NCBI RefSeq assembly: GCF_040256645.1
Contig: NZ_CP158281.1
Location: 1,736,001 to 1,800,000 of the forward strand
DNA from: Brevibacterium sp. CBA3109
GTDB lineage: Bacteria > Actinomycetota > Actinomycetes > Actinomycetales > Brevibacteriaceae
DNA length: 64,000 nt
Direction: 5' to 3'
Shown here: one piece after another, positions 43,972 to 52,488 of the stretch
Numbering within the stretch: the stretch's first letter is position 1
Layout: every line of letters begins with the position of its first letter
Translations under genes and position numbers: made by a program
Notes under the pieces: model-generated
The model's database searches: none
What the model was told of the DNA's origin: nothing
Seen by the model: the letters and a program-made list of their open reading frames with translations, nothing else

Positions 43972-44943
43972 TCATCGGTAGTCACGTGCGTTCACGCCCG
44001 AGTCGGCCTCTTTGGCTGCCACGAACGCCCAGGAATCGGGTCGGGAACCATCGATATCGTCAATGTCATAAATATTGCCCAGTTCGCGGGTACTCAGTGC
44101 TGTTGTGTTGAACCGGTGGTATTCAGGGTCTGATGCCAGTGCTACGACCGTCCGGCCCAGAAAGTGCGGAGATTCCGAGATCGCGAAATCTGCAGGCGGC
44201 AGCTCACGAGCCACATCCAGCGAATCCCTCATCCAGGTCTGCTCACTCGTGTCGAAGAGGTCGAGCATCATCTCGGATCTCAGCCAGCCGGGAGTGATCG
44301 CCACCGCAGTGCAGGCCGAGTCGGCCAGTTCGTGGCCAAGACCGAATGCCAGTCTGCTCACAGCGGTCTTCGTCAGGTCGAGATAGATGCTGTCCCGATA
44401 GCGGGCGTCATTGAACTCGGGTGTTCCGTCGGTGATCTCGATGTGCAGGCCGCCTGATCTGCGAGTCAACAGGGGCAGGCCGGCGTGCGCCGTGTTCAGA
44501 TGTGTGAGCAGTCCTGCGTTCACCAGCCTCATTCCCGACTCGAAATCCGTGTCCCAGAACTTCTCGTCCCAGGAGACATAGGCCTCTCCCCCGATGTCGT
44601 TGACCAGAATATCGAGTCGCCCGTGCTGCTCATCGATTCTCCGGACCACCTCGCCGATCATCGCCGGGTGCAGGTGATCGCAGACGAGCGCCTCAGCGTG
44701 GCCGCTCTCTTCCCGAATGCTTTTCGCAGTGCCCTCGATGGTCTCGTCCCGACCGTAGTCGGAGGGCCGCGCCGAGGTGGATCGTCCTGTGCAATACACG
44801 AAGGCGCCCGCTCTGGCCAGATCCCGGGCAATGGCGCGTCCGGCACCGCGCGTCGCACCGGCGACAAGCGCGACCCTGCCGTCGAGTGAACGGTAGACGA
44901 AAGGAGCGAACTCGGGTGCCGTCGACCCGTTGTGAGAAGTCAT
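43972..44943 (-). CDS. Short-chain dehydrogenase/reductase with an altered active site
   Basis: A 323-residue SDR. The Rossmann motif is AGATRGAGRAIARDLA (about 28-43). The family usually has YDLxK as its catalytic YxxxK. Here the matching stretch reads YLDLTK, so the expected tyrosine position is a leucine and a tyrosine sits one residue earlier. The ATG at 44943 has GAAGGT. It is divergent from the WYL regulator, with a perfect dyad between them. The reaction and substrate are unknown. It may convert the aldehyde made by the amine oxidase. Confidence 0.8.
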   Translation of the reverse strand: MTSHNGSTAPEFAPFVYRSLDGRVALVAGATRGAGRAIARDLARAGAFVYCTGRSTSARPSDYGRDETIEGTAKSIREESGHAEALVCDHLHPAMIGEVVRRIDEQHGRLDILVNDIGGEAYVSWDEKFWDTDFESGMRLVNAGLLTHLNTAHAGLPLLTRRSGGLHIEITDGTPEFNDARYRDSIYLDLTKTAVSRLAFGLGHELADSACTAVAITPGWLRSEMMLDLFDTSEQTWMRDSLDVARELPPADFAISESPHFLGRTVVALASDPEYHRFNTTALSTRELGNIYDIDDIDGSRPDSWAFVAAKEADSGVNARDYR

Positions 44944-44963
44944 GGTGATACCTTCTCGTGCAA

Positions 44964-44986
44964 TCACTGACACGTTATGTCAGTGA
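44964..44986. promoter_or_regulatory. Dyad operator between the SDR and the WYL regulator
   Basis: Perfect 9-bp arms, TCACTGACA and TGTCAGTGA, with a 5-nt centre. It is placed between two divergent genes, overlaps the likely SDR promoter and lies 21 bp from the regulator start. It is the probable binding site of the WYL regulator. Confidence 0.75.
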
Positions 44987-45007
44987 CCGCAACTATTCTT
45001 GGTGGGC

Positions 45008-45946
45008 ATGAAGGCAGCACGGCTGGTGTCAGAGATCGTCATCCTCGGTGCGCGGAGTGTGCCGATCACTGCTGAGAGTCTGGCTAACCGTCTCGAGGTC
45101 ACTCAGCGCACTGTCTATCGCGACCTTGGTGATCTGTCTCGTATGGGTGTCCCCGTGGTGACGGAGTCCGGCCCGGGTGGCGGCATCAGTTTGCTCGGCT
45201 CCTGGACCACTCCCCTGTCGGGGATGACTCGTGATGAGCTTGATTCCGTAATCATCGGAGGTCTCGCGGCGGCTGACCTCGGGTTCTCCGCGGAGCTGGC
45301 GACGGCACGGGAGAAGATCCTGTCCGAGACGGATTCCGTCTTCTCATCGGATGTGCTCGTCGACGGGCCGGATTGGTTTATGACATACGAGCGCCCGGAG
45401 GAGCTTTCGGTCATCGTAGCTGCTCTGCGTTCGCACCGTGGACTGCGATTCGACTACGCAAGCGGTGCCGGGTCGCTGGTTCGCACCGTCATACCGTTGG
45501 GGCTCGTCGTCAAGGCAGGGCGATGGTATTTGGCAGCGCAGCCCCCTGGTGGCAGGCCACGGACCTACCGGGTCTCGCGCATCGCTGAGATCAGACTGCG
45601 CTACGTCTCGATCTCACGGCCGGAGGGCTTCCACCTCGGCGATTATTGGACGAGATCTCAGATCGAATTCGATCGATCGATCCGATCTGCGACGGTGAAG
45701 CTGCGGATTCCCAGCGACAGCCTCGGTGATCTGCGACGTGCGATTCCCGGTCGAGTCACAGACGAGGCGATCGAGTCCGGCGCCAAGGTGGAGGGAAGAT
45801 ACGTGATCGACCTTCCGATGGAGCCACCGGCAGTCGCTGTGTCTCAGTTGATCACGGTACCGGGAGTCGAGGTGATATCACCACGCGAAATTCGTGTGGC
45901 ACTGCACGAACGAGCGCGTCAGGCAGCAGTGTGCAACGGCCTCTGA
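45008..45946 (+). CDS. WYL-domain transcriptional regulator (YafY family)
   Basis: A 312-residue regulator. An HTH_11 domain (about 5-58; ITAESLANRLEVTQRTVYRDL) is followed by a WYL domain (about 135-205; LGLVVKAGRWYLAAQPPG) and a C-terminal WCX part. WYL domains sense ligands and usually control the neighbouring divergent gene. The dyad at 44964-44986 fits such control of the SDR and probably of the amine oxidase and permease. A TATTCT box ends 8 nt before the ATG, so the transcript is probably leaderless. Confidence 0.9.
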   Translation: MKAARLVSEIVILGARSVPITAESLANRLEVTQRTVYRDLGDLSRMGVPVVTESGPGGGISLLGSWTTPLSGMTRDELDSVIIGGLAAADLGFSAELATAREKILSETDSVFSSDVLVDGPDWFMTYERPEELSVIVAALRSHRGLRFDYASGAGSLVRTVIPLGLVVKAGRWYLAAQPPGGRPRTYRVSRIAEIRLRYVSISRPEGFHLGDYWTRSQIEFDRSIRSATVKLRIPSDSLGDLRRAIPGRVTDEAIESGAKVEGRYVIDLPMEPPAVAVSQLITVPGVEVISPREIRVALHERARQAAVCNGL

Positions 45947-45962
45947 CGTCCGAGCGTGTCGC

Positions 45963-46778
45963 TCACTGAACCTCGTACTTGCCGGTGATCTGCCCGGCGC
46001 CGACTCCGCCGACCGCTTCCATGGCCGCCTTGGACAGGTCGATGCAGCGGCTTCCGTGGTACGGGCCACGGTCATTGATGCGCACCGTCACAGACTTTCC
46101 GTTGGCTGTGTTGGTGATCTTGACCTTCGAACCGAACGGCAGGGTCTTATGCGCCGCGGTCAGCTTGTTGGTGTCGAAGATCTCTCCATTGGCAGTCTGC
46201 TGGCCGTCGAACCCGTCTCCTCCACCGTAGTAGGACATCGGGCAGGAACCGGACTGACCTGCGGAGTTTCCGGACTTCGACGGGCCGTCGCTGTCATCGG
46301 GCGTCGACTTCTTTGAGCCTGAGCCGCCCGTGGTTGAATCCTTGCTCGTTGCGTCCTTGCTCGTTGAGTCCTTGGACTCGGACGGCGTTGGGCTCGGTGT
46401 TTCGGTCTTGGACTCCAGGGAGATCTTGTCCGGCTTCTCTTTGGCCTGCTTCTTCGCTTTGGCCAGGAACTCGTCCGGGGACTGCGTCACTTCGGCTGCG
46501 GCAACGACAGGTGTCTCAGCAACGACCTGTTGGTCGCCACTTGCGCTGTCGGGGACCATCGCCAGGCTGGAGGCGACGACAGCGGCGGTCGCTACCGTGG
46601 GTACGATGAATGCGGAAAGCACCGGGCGTGAGCGCGCCGAGGCCAGCACTCCCCCTGCAGTGTTCGTCACGCTCTGGTCTCGTTGCGGCGAATGCCGTGC
46701 GGACTTCTTTTTCGGCGCTTTGAACGCAGAGAAGAGCGAGCCCGTCGTTGCCGAACGGGGTGAAGAATGTTTTCCCAC
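45963..46778 (-). CDS. RlpA-like double-psi beta-barrel protein, membrane-anchored
   Basis: A 271-residue envelope protein. A basic cytosolic N-terminus of ~50 residues is followed by one hydrophobic helix (about 52-74). A long Ser/Thr/Lys/Pro linker runs to about residue 175. The C-terminal RlpA-type DPBB domain ([30 protein letters not shown], then [12 protein letters not shown]) carries the conserved acidic residue in NDRGP. It is a probable peptidoglycan-acting or binding protein. The GTG start follows GAGGA. GTAAC-type elements lie upstream at about 46860-46906. Confidence 0.85.
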   Translation of the reverse strand: MGKHSSPRSATTGSLFSAFKAPKKKSARHSPQRDQSVTNTAGGVLASARSRPVLSAFIVPTVATAAVVASSLAMVPDSASGDQQVVAETPVVAAAEVTQSPDEFLAKAKKQAKEKPDKISLESKTETPSPTPSESKDSTSKDATSKDSTTGGSGSKKSTPDDSDGPSKSGNSAGQSGSCPMSYYGGGDGFDGQQTANGEIFDTNKLTAAHKTLPFGSKVKITNTANGKSVTVRINDRGPYHGSRCIDLSKAAMEAVGGVGAGQITGKYEVQ

Positions 46779-46955
46779 AGTCAGTCCTCGTAATCATTGG
46801 CTGGTGTTCTCGGCAACCAGGAGTCTCAATGATCGAGCGCACCTCAACACCGACTCCAAGTTATCGGATCGTTACCTGAGGGCAGTCTAATTAAGGAACT
46901 GTTACAAAAGCAATGCGGCACGCTCGATGAACGTGCCGCAGTGGTGAGTGTCGGG

Positions 46956-47279
46956 TCACTTCGACTTGCGCGTCACCAGTCGGCGCACGCCGTCTGCGCC
47001 GGTCGTCACCGATTCTTGGGCCTTGTCGAAAGCACGTTCGACCTTGCCGCTGCGTACGGCATCGTCGATCGCGTGGGAGACGTTGCCCAGAGCCTTCTTC
47101 ACGTTGGCCTCAGTCGTCTCAATGAGGCGGGAACCCGATGTTGCCTCGCGAGCGTTCTTAACACTGCTGCTGGCCGCATCGTAGGCCCTGGTGGCTGCCG
47201 AACGCACCTTTTCGGTCGGTGTCCTCTTAGTGGAATCGATGACGTAATCGGGTTCGATCGGATCTTGTGTTCGGCTCAT
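46956..47279 (-). CDS. Small hypothetical helical protein
   Basis: A 107-residue basic protein without a recognised domain. It is predicted to be almost wholly helical, with amphipathic segments rich in A, K, E, R and S and no membrane helix. The ATG at 47279 has GGAGG only 1 nt upstream, an unusual spacing, but no better in-frame start exists. It is divergent from the glycerophosphodiesterase by 55 bp. No function is proposed. Confidence 0.6.
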   Translation of the reverse strand: MSRTQDPIEPDYVIDSTKRTPTEKVRSAATRAYDAASSSVKNAREATSGSRLIETTEANVKKALGNVSHAIDDAVRSGKVERAFDKAQESVTTGADGVRRLVTRKSK

Positions 47280-47334
47280 GCCTCCATAGTTGTCGACCCC
47301 GACCGCGAGGTCAACAGCAACATAGGATTGAACC

Positions 47335-48078
47335 ATGAATTCTCAGGCAGAAATCATCGCCCACAGAGGCGGGCAGTGGCCCGGCATGAGTGAGAACACC
47401 CTCGAAGCCTTCACCACCGCCCATCGGGCAGGTGTGCGCTGGATGGAAACCGACGTCCATGCGTCCGCCGACGGGGTCCTGTTCGCAGCTCATGATGCCG
47501 ATCTCACCCGCATCGCCGACCGCTCACATCGCATCCGCGATCTCAACGCCAGGGAGCTCGACTCCATCGAACTCCTCGCAGGAGGACGACTGCCTCGACT
47601 GACTGCTCTCTTCGAATCACTCCCGGACACGGCGTGGAACATCGATGTCAAGGCCGCCCACAGCATCGCGCCGATGATCCGCGCCATCCGCAGCCTCGGC
47701 GCTGAAGAACGAATCCGGCTCGCCTCGTTCTCCTCGTCGACCCTGCGCAGACTGCGAGAAGCTCTGCCCGGGGTTCGGTCATCGGCCGGGGTGCTGGAGT
47801 CAGCTCTGTTTGCGGCGGGAGGCCTGCCCGGCGTGGCGGATTCCGGACCCTGTCCCCTGCCTGTCGACCTCGATGCCCTGCAGGTGCCGATGTCGTTCAA
47901 GGGCGTACCCGTCGTCACCGAAGATTTCGTGTCTCGCGCTCACCATTCGGGTCTGCAGGTGCATGTGTGGACCATCAACGACGCCGCTTCCATGCGAATA
48001 CTCCTCGACCTCGACGTTGATGGGATCGTCACGGACGATGTTTCAGTGGGACTGCACGAGCTCACGGCGTGGACCTGA
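47335..48078 (+). CDS. Glycerophosphodiester phosphodiesterase
   Basis: A 247-residue GDPD-family hydrolase releasing glycerol-3-phosphate from deacylated phospholipids. It carries the family's HRG at residues 10-12 (IIAHRGG), ENTLEAF near 20, ETDVHASADG with the metal-binding E and D near 38-47, and AAHD with the catalytic histidine. It has no signal peptide, so it is cytosolic. A TAGGAT box ends 6 nt before the ATG; AGGA within it also gives a ribosome binding site. Confidence 0.92.
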   Translation: MNSQAEIIAHRGGQWPGMSENTLEAFTTAHRAGVRWMETDVHASADGVLFAAHDADLTRIADRSHRIRDLNARELDSIELLAGGRLPRLTALFESLPDTAWNIDVKAAHSIAPMIRAIRSLGAEERIRLASFSSSTLRRLREALPGVRSSAGVLESALFAAGGLPGVADSGPCPLPVDLDALQVPMSFKGVPVVTEDFVSRAHHSGLQVHVWTINDAASMRILLDLDVDGIVTDDVSVGLHELTAWT

Positions 48079-48083
48079 GTGCT

Positions 48084-48110
48084 GGGAATAGGCGCACACG
48101 GTAGACTGTT
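48084..48110 (+). promoter_or_regulatory. SigR-type promoter of rbpA
   Basis: GGGAAT at 48084-48089, exactly 18 nt, then GTT at 48108-48110, matching the SigR/SigH consensus. A housekeeping-like TAGACT overlaps at 48102-48107. In Streptomyces coelicolor rbpA is a known SigR target. Confidence 0.7.
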
Positions 48111-48155
48111 CCAACGTATGAGACGTCTGCAGTCGAGTCGGAAGGTGAATGAGAT

Positions 48156-48497
48156 ATGAGCGAACGCAGTCTCCGCGGAACACAGTTGGGCTCACGCAGC
48201 CTGGAAACGGAAGAGGGCGTCGAACCGGCACCTCGCCAGATGGTCGAATTCGAATGCGAGGATGGGACTAGGTTCAAGGTCCCCTTCTCGATCGAAGCCG
48301 AAGTTCCCTCCACCTGGGATTCGGGCATCCACGGCGTCGGCAACCGTGTCGGCGTGAACGAACCCGATGGTGAGCCGGGCAAGCACGTGCGGTCCCACTG
48401 GGACATGTTGCTCGAGCGCCGCTCCTTCGACGAACTTCAGGTTCTCCTCGATGAGCGACTCGCTGTTCGCCGTGGTGAGGTTCCCGCACAGGCCTGA
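48156..48497 (+). CDS. rbpA: RNA polymerase-binding protein RbpA
   Basis: Actinobacterial activator that binds the principal sigma factor and RNA polymerase and stabilises open complexes. It has 113 residues. The N-terminal tail starts MSERSLRGTQLGSRS. The core follows with VEFECEDGTRFKVPF and EAEVPSTW, then the sigma-interacting helix HWDMLLERRS at 81-90. Only one of the possible zinc-ligand cysteines (C34) is kept, as in the zinc-free variants. A ribosome binding site GGAAGG lies about 10 nt upstream. Confidence 0.95.
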   Translation: MSERSLRGTQLGSRSLETEEGVEPAPRQMVEFECEDGTRFKVPFSIEAEVPSTWDSGIHGVGNRVGVNEPDGEPGKHVRSHWDMLLERRSFDELQVLLDERLAVRRGEVPAQA

Positions 48498-48539
48498 TCG
48501 CCTCTGCACTGACTTACACGAGCAAACCTGAACATAGAC

Positions 48540-48571
48540 GCGGGGCGCAGGTCATCGGACCTGCGCCCCGC
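48540..48571 (+). terminator. Hairpin between rbpA and the mannosyltransferase gene
   Basis: A perfect 14-bp stem (48540-48553 with 48558-48571) with an ATCG loop, 42 bp past rbpA. It can serve both convergent genes. Confidence 0.75.
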
Positions 48572-48639
48572 CTTCCTGTCTGCCCCTGAGCGCTCTTCGC
48601 GCTCTCTGCCGTCGAGCAGCGCCCGTGCAGCCGAGGTCC

Positions 48640-49407
48640 TCAGGCAGTCGGACTGCGAGCAGTGAGGTGCTCGAATGCACCTCGAGCCTGTCGCCTGCGG
48701 CGGGTCAGCCCCCAGCCGGCCACCTTGGTGAACGCCTCGGAGATGATTGATCCGCTCATCTTAGACTCGCCCAGTTCGCGTTCGACAAAGACGATGGGAA
48801 CCTCGGCCACGCGAAATCCGGCTTCGACAGTGCGGTAGGTCATGTCGATCTGGAAGCAGTACCCCTGCGACTGCACTCCCGAGAGGTCGAGGTTCTCCAG
48901 AACCTCCCGCGAATACGCACGAAATCCTGCTGTCGCATCCTTGACCCCGAGACCCATCGCTGCGTTGACGTAGATGTTGGCTGCGCGGGAGAGGAAGAAT
49001 CGTGAGCGAGGCCAGTCCACAATGGCCCCGCCGCGGACCCACCTCGAGCCGATGACGAGGTCGGCATGACCAGCCTGGGCGACGGCCAGAAGCTGCCCGA
49101 GGTCCAGTGGACGGTGAGATCCATCGGCGTCGAACTCGCAGATGATGTCGTAGTCGCGCTCCAGCGCCCATTCGAATCCGGCGATGTAAGCCATCCCCAG
49201 ACCGGACTTCTCACTGCGGTGCAGAACGTGCAGACGCTTATCGGTGCGTGCCTGCTCATCGACCCAGTCACCGGTGCCGTCGGGCGAGCCGTCGTCGACG
49301 ACGAGAACGTCGACTTCGGGCTGAACCTCGAACAGCCCGGACAGTGTCACCGGTAGAGCGAGTCGTTCGTTATAGGTGGGAATGACCACCAAAGTCTTAG
49401 AAACCAC
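48640..49407 (-). CDS. Polyprenol monophosphomannose synthase (GT2 family)
   Basis: Transfers mannose from GDP-mannose to polyprenyl phosphate, giving the donor for lipoglycan and protein mannosylation. It has 255 residues and no C-terminal membrane domain, like domain 2 of mycobacterial Ppm1. The GT2 motifs are PTYNER at 10-15, VVDDGSPDGT with D38-D39, the DXD site EFDADGSHRP (D93, D95) and GYCFQIDM. The GTG at 49407 is preferred because a TATCGT box ends 7 nt before it. A GTG two codons earlier is possible. Confidence 0.88.
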   Translation of the reverse strand: MVSKTLVVIPTYNERLALPVTLSGLFEVQPEVDVLVVDDGSPDGTGDWVDEQARTDKRLHVLHRSEKSGLGMAYIAGFEWALERDYDIICEFDADGSHRPLDLGQLLAVAQAGHADLVIGSRWVRGGAIVDWPRSRFFLSRAANIYVNAAMGLGVKDATAGFRAYSREVLENLDLSGVQSQGYCFQIDMTYRTVEAGFRVAEVPIVFVERELGESKMSGSIISEAFTKVAGWGLTRRRRQARGAFEHLTARSPTA

Positions 49408-49572
49408 GGCCACTACGATACGCCGCGGCGTGGGGAAAATATGAGCCGACACTCTCGCCTTCGGACCACGTTGGGAAACGAGTTATCTAATGACGAGAGT
49501 GCCGGCTCCATCCCAGCTGCTGTGGAATGCCAACAACGAATCTAGTGGCTCTCACACTCTTTGCAAAATCCC

Positions 49573-49608
49573 TCTGACCTGGAGTTATGTTCAAATCTCC
49601 AGGTCAGA
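49573..49608. repeat. Hairpin in the spacer left of the amidohydrolase-like gene
   Basis: A perfect 12-bp stem, TCTGACCTGGAG and its complement, around a 12-nt loop. It lies 89 bp past the amidohydrolase-like stop and may be its terminator. Confidence 0.5.
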
Positions 49609-49696
49609 CGCAAGGCAGAATGACTAAAATACTTTGCCCTCGGCGTGTCGTCTTGATTCTCTCGATCAGTTGCCGAATTCGCCGGGGCGCCGGGTT

Positions 49697-50656
49697 CTAC
49701 GCGTCTTCGCTGAGTGCGATGCGCGTCGGCAGGGGCACGTCGGGTGAGAGTTCTGGCAGGCCAGGGGTGCCCGAGCGCGGATCGGTGCTCCACGCGGCAA
49801 CGCGTGCATCTGCAACCTGAACGACGAGCCGTTCGACCTGCCAACGGACGAAGTCCGCGTCGGCTCCAGGTGCGAGGACCCCACCGTCCGGGTTGCCGGC
49901 GGCCCGGTGAGCGAACCGGGTGGCTGCGTTGAATGCCGCTCGTGCTCCGATTCCCCTGTCACCGACAACGGCCGAGCGCACGGTGGCCCACGGTGAGTCC
50001 TGTGAGTCGGTCCACGACACTTGAGCACCCGCCGACAGCAGCTGCGCCAGAGGTTGCGGCTGCGCGGGGTCGAGAGTCATCGCGATGCCAGAGGACCCCA
50101 GCGGCGTGACGAACTCCTCGTTGACACTGAAGTTCAGCAGCAGGCGATATCCGTTGCGCTGGGCCAGTGCAGCATGGTCGTGGACGCGGTCCAGGACCTC
50201 GCCGAGGCGCTGGTTCGACTCGACATCGATGTATAGGGAAGTCTCGGGCATCGTCTCGAGGCCAAGGAAGTCGGCTGCTGCGATGCTGGCTCTGTCCGTG
50301 GCCGGGTCCGTCGCTGGAGCGGTCTCGGAGCTGAGCTGGGGATATGCGATGATCCTCAGCCCCTTCGGTGCACGTGCCCGGAAGTCCCGCACAGCCTCGG
50401 CGGTGCCGAGGACGTGCACGTGGGTGAATCCGGACTCGATGAGCCGGTCACCGTCGGGAGCGCCCTCGTGAAGAACCAGTCCCCCATGAACGAAACCTGG
50501 GGTGAGAAAGTCCCCGTCGAGGTTGATTGCGTTCGGCTCCGATGCGAGTGCGGCCTCATCCGAGCCGATGAACGAGACCGTCCCGTCCTTCGTGCCCAAG
50601 GCAGTCGCAAAAGGGTCGACACTGCTGTATACATCTCCACCAAAGTACATAGTCAC
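49697..50656 (-). CDS. Amidohydrolase-like protein lacking metal ligands
   Basis: A 319-residue protein with the outline of a cyclic amidohydrolase: a small beta domain, LTPGFVHGG where the first metal motif should be, an alpha/beta barrel, and a C-terminal segment with GGVLAPGADADFV typical of the family. The expected HxH after GFVD is absent (FVHGG), and no clear second metal motif is seen, so catalysis is doubtful. The GTG at 50656 lies 7 nt after a TAGCCT box. It is divergent from the exonuclease gene. Confidence 0.65.
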   Translation of the reverse strand: MTMYFGGDVYSSVDPFATALGTKDGTVSFIGSDEAALASEPNAINLDGDFLTPGFVHGGLVLHEGAPDGDRLIESGFTHVHVLGTAEAVRDFRARAPKGLRIIAYPQLSSETAPATDPATDRASIAAADFLGLETMPETSLYIDVESNQRLGEVLDRVHDHAALAQRNGYRLLLNFSVNEEFVTPLGSSGIAMTLDPAQPQPLAQLLSAGAQVSWTDSQDSPWATVRSAVVGDRGIGARAAFNAATRFAHRAAGNPDGGVLAPGADADFVRWQVERLVVQVADARVAAWSTDPRSGTPGLPELSPDVPLPTRIALSEDA

Positions 50657-50727
50657 AGCCGACAGGCTACACCTCTGAGTCCACGTCTTTGCACTCGAGT
50701 CAGCGGTGTCGGGTATCGTCATCGAGT

Positions 50728-52446
50728 GTGAAGCCCTTGGTTCTGATCGACACGCCCTCCCTTTACTACCGTGCCTTCTATTCGGTCCCCGATTCGATCG
50801 TCAACGACGAAGGCCAGCCGGTCAACGCCGTGCGCGGCGTCCTCGATGCGATTGCGCAGATGATCCGCCGCTTCGACTCCCCGCGAGTCGTGGCGACCTT
50901 GGACGCCGATTGGCGACCGGCCTTCCGCACAGCGATCATGCCCGAATACAAGGCCGCTCGGGTCAAAGACGCGGAGGCAGGCACTGAGATCCCTCCCGAA
51001 CTGGCTGTGCAGCTGCCGATCATGACCCGCGTCCTTCGTGCCGCAGGAATCCCCATCGCCGAGGTGGACGGCACCGAGGCCGACGATGTGATCGCGACCA
51101 TGGCCGCCCAATCACGCACCCCTGTGGTCATCGTCTCCCCCGACCGTGACCTGCTTGCACTCATCGATAACGCCACAGATGTCAGTGTGCTTCGACCGCG
51201 CAAGGGTGGAGAATGGGAGGCCATCACCCAAACCGATCTGCTCGAGGCCTATGGCGTGCCCGATGGAACCCGGTACCGTGAGCTCGCCGCCATGCGCGGC
51301 GACCCCTCGGACGGACTGCCAGGAGCACCGGGGATCGGAGAGAAGACCGCGGCGACACTGCTGTCGAACTTCGGTTCCCTCGAATCGATCTTCAAGGCCG
51401 CGAAGGCCGGTGTGAAGACCGGGGGTCTCAGCCCCAAACGATCGGCCACCCTGATCGAAGAAGAGGAGACGCTCCACAAGACCATCGAGGTCATGCGGTG
51501 CCTGACCGATGTGGCTCATGGACTCGACCTCGACTCCGTGCCACGTGAGATCGATCGCACTGCGGTGGAGGCGGCAGCCCATGGCCAGAACATCCGCCGC
51601 TCGGTCGACAACCTCATCTCTGCTCTCGGCAGTGCCGACAGAGACTCCGGTGCCAATACACCGCCACAACCCTCCGTGATGCCCACCGGCGCAAGCGCAG
51701 CTGCTCCTGATGCCCGGGTGTCTGCTGCGCAATCTCCAGCCGCGCCGATTCCGGGCCAAGCCTCTGCTGAACTGTGGTCACAGTCGAGGCTGGTCGGTTT
51801 CGATCTCGAGACGACCGGTGTCGACCCATCGACTGCCAGGATCGTGACCGCAGCATTCGTCGAGTCCGCCGAGAGCTCACGCACCTGGCTGGCCGATCCC
51901 GGGGTCGACATACCCGAACCAGCCCGGGCCGTTCACGGAATCTCCACCGAATTCGCCCAAGCCAACGGTGACCCAGTGGCAGACGTGGTGGTCGAGCTCT
52001 GTACGGTCCTGGCCGATCTCACATCGGAAGGCGCCGTCGTCGTTGGCCACAATATCGTCTACGACCTCAGCGTCTTGGCGGCCGAAGTCACACGCCATCA
52101 GCCCCACATCGACCTCCCAGCGCTGCTGCCGACGATCGTCGATACCTTTGTCCTGGACAAGCGAGTCGAGCAGTTCCGACGGGGCAAGAGGACCCTGACC
52201 GAGACAGCCAAACGGTGGAAGGTCACCCTGCTCGACGCCCATGATGCCGCCGCGGATGCTCTTGCCGCCCTGGACATTTCCCGAGCGTTAGCCGAGAGCT
52301 CGGAAGAAATTGCGAATCTCACTCGGGCCGAAATCATGTCTGCCCAAGGCGAATGGAAACGTGCCCAGGCCGCTGACCTGCAGTCTTGGTTGCGCAGAAA
52401 GGGCAACGCCGAAGCCGTCGTCGATGGCTCCTGGCCCATGGCCTGA
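50728..52446 (+). CDS. 5'-3' exonuclease fused to a DEDDh 3'-5' exonuclease
   Basis: A 572-residue protein with two nuclease domains and no polymerase. Residues 1-300 form the PolI-type 5' nuclease: LIDTPSLYYRAFY with D7, GTEADDVIATMA, VSPDRDLL, and the H3TH segment LPGAPGIGEKTAATLLSNFG. After an Ala/Pro-rich linker (about 308-352), residues 353-520 form a DnaQ-type domain with D359, E361, D446, H505 and D510 all present. The last ~50 residues are uncharacterised. The GTG at 50728 lies 8 nt after a TATCGT box. secA2 follows by 42 bp. Confidence 0.88.
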   Translation: MKPLVLIDTPSLYYRAFYSVPDSIVNDEGQPVNAVRGVLDAIAQMIRRFDSPRVVATLDADWRPAFRTAIMPEYKAARVKDAEAGTEIPPELAVQLPIMTRVLRAAGIPIAEVDGTEADDVIATMAAQSRTPVVIVSPDRDLLALIDNATDVSVLRPRKGGEWEAITQTDLLEAYGVPDGTRYRELAAMRGDPSDGLPGAPGIGEKTAATLLSNFGSLESIFKAAKAGVKTGGLSPKRSATLIEEEETLHKTIEVMRCLTDVAHGLDLDSVPREIDRTAVEAAAHGQNIRRSVDNLISALGSADRDSGANTPPQPSVMPTGASAAAPDARVSAAQSPAAPIPGQASAELWSQSRLVGFDLETTGVDPSTARIVTAAFVESAESSRTWLADPGVDIPEPARAVHGISTEFAQANGDPVADVVVELCTVLADLTSEGAVVVGHNIVYDLSVLAAEVTRHQPHIDLPALLPTIVDTFVLDKRVEQFRRGKRTLTETAKRWKVTLLDAHDAAADALAALDISRALAESSEEIANLTRAEIMSAQGEWKRAQAADLQSWLRRKGNAEAVVDGSWPMA

Positions 52447-52488
52447 ACGATAGAATCAACTGCGACCATCACTCGACGAAGGACGATA

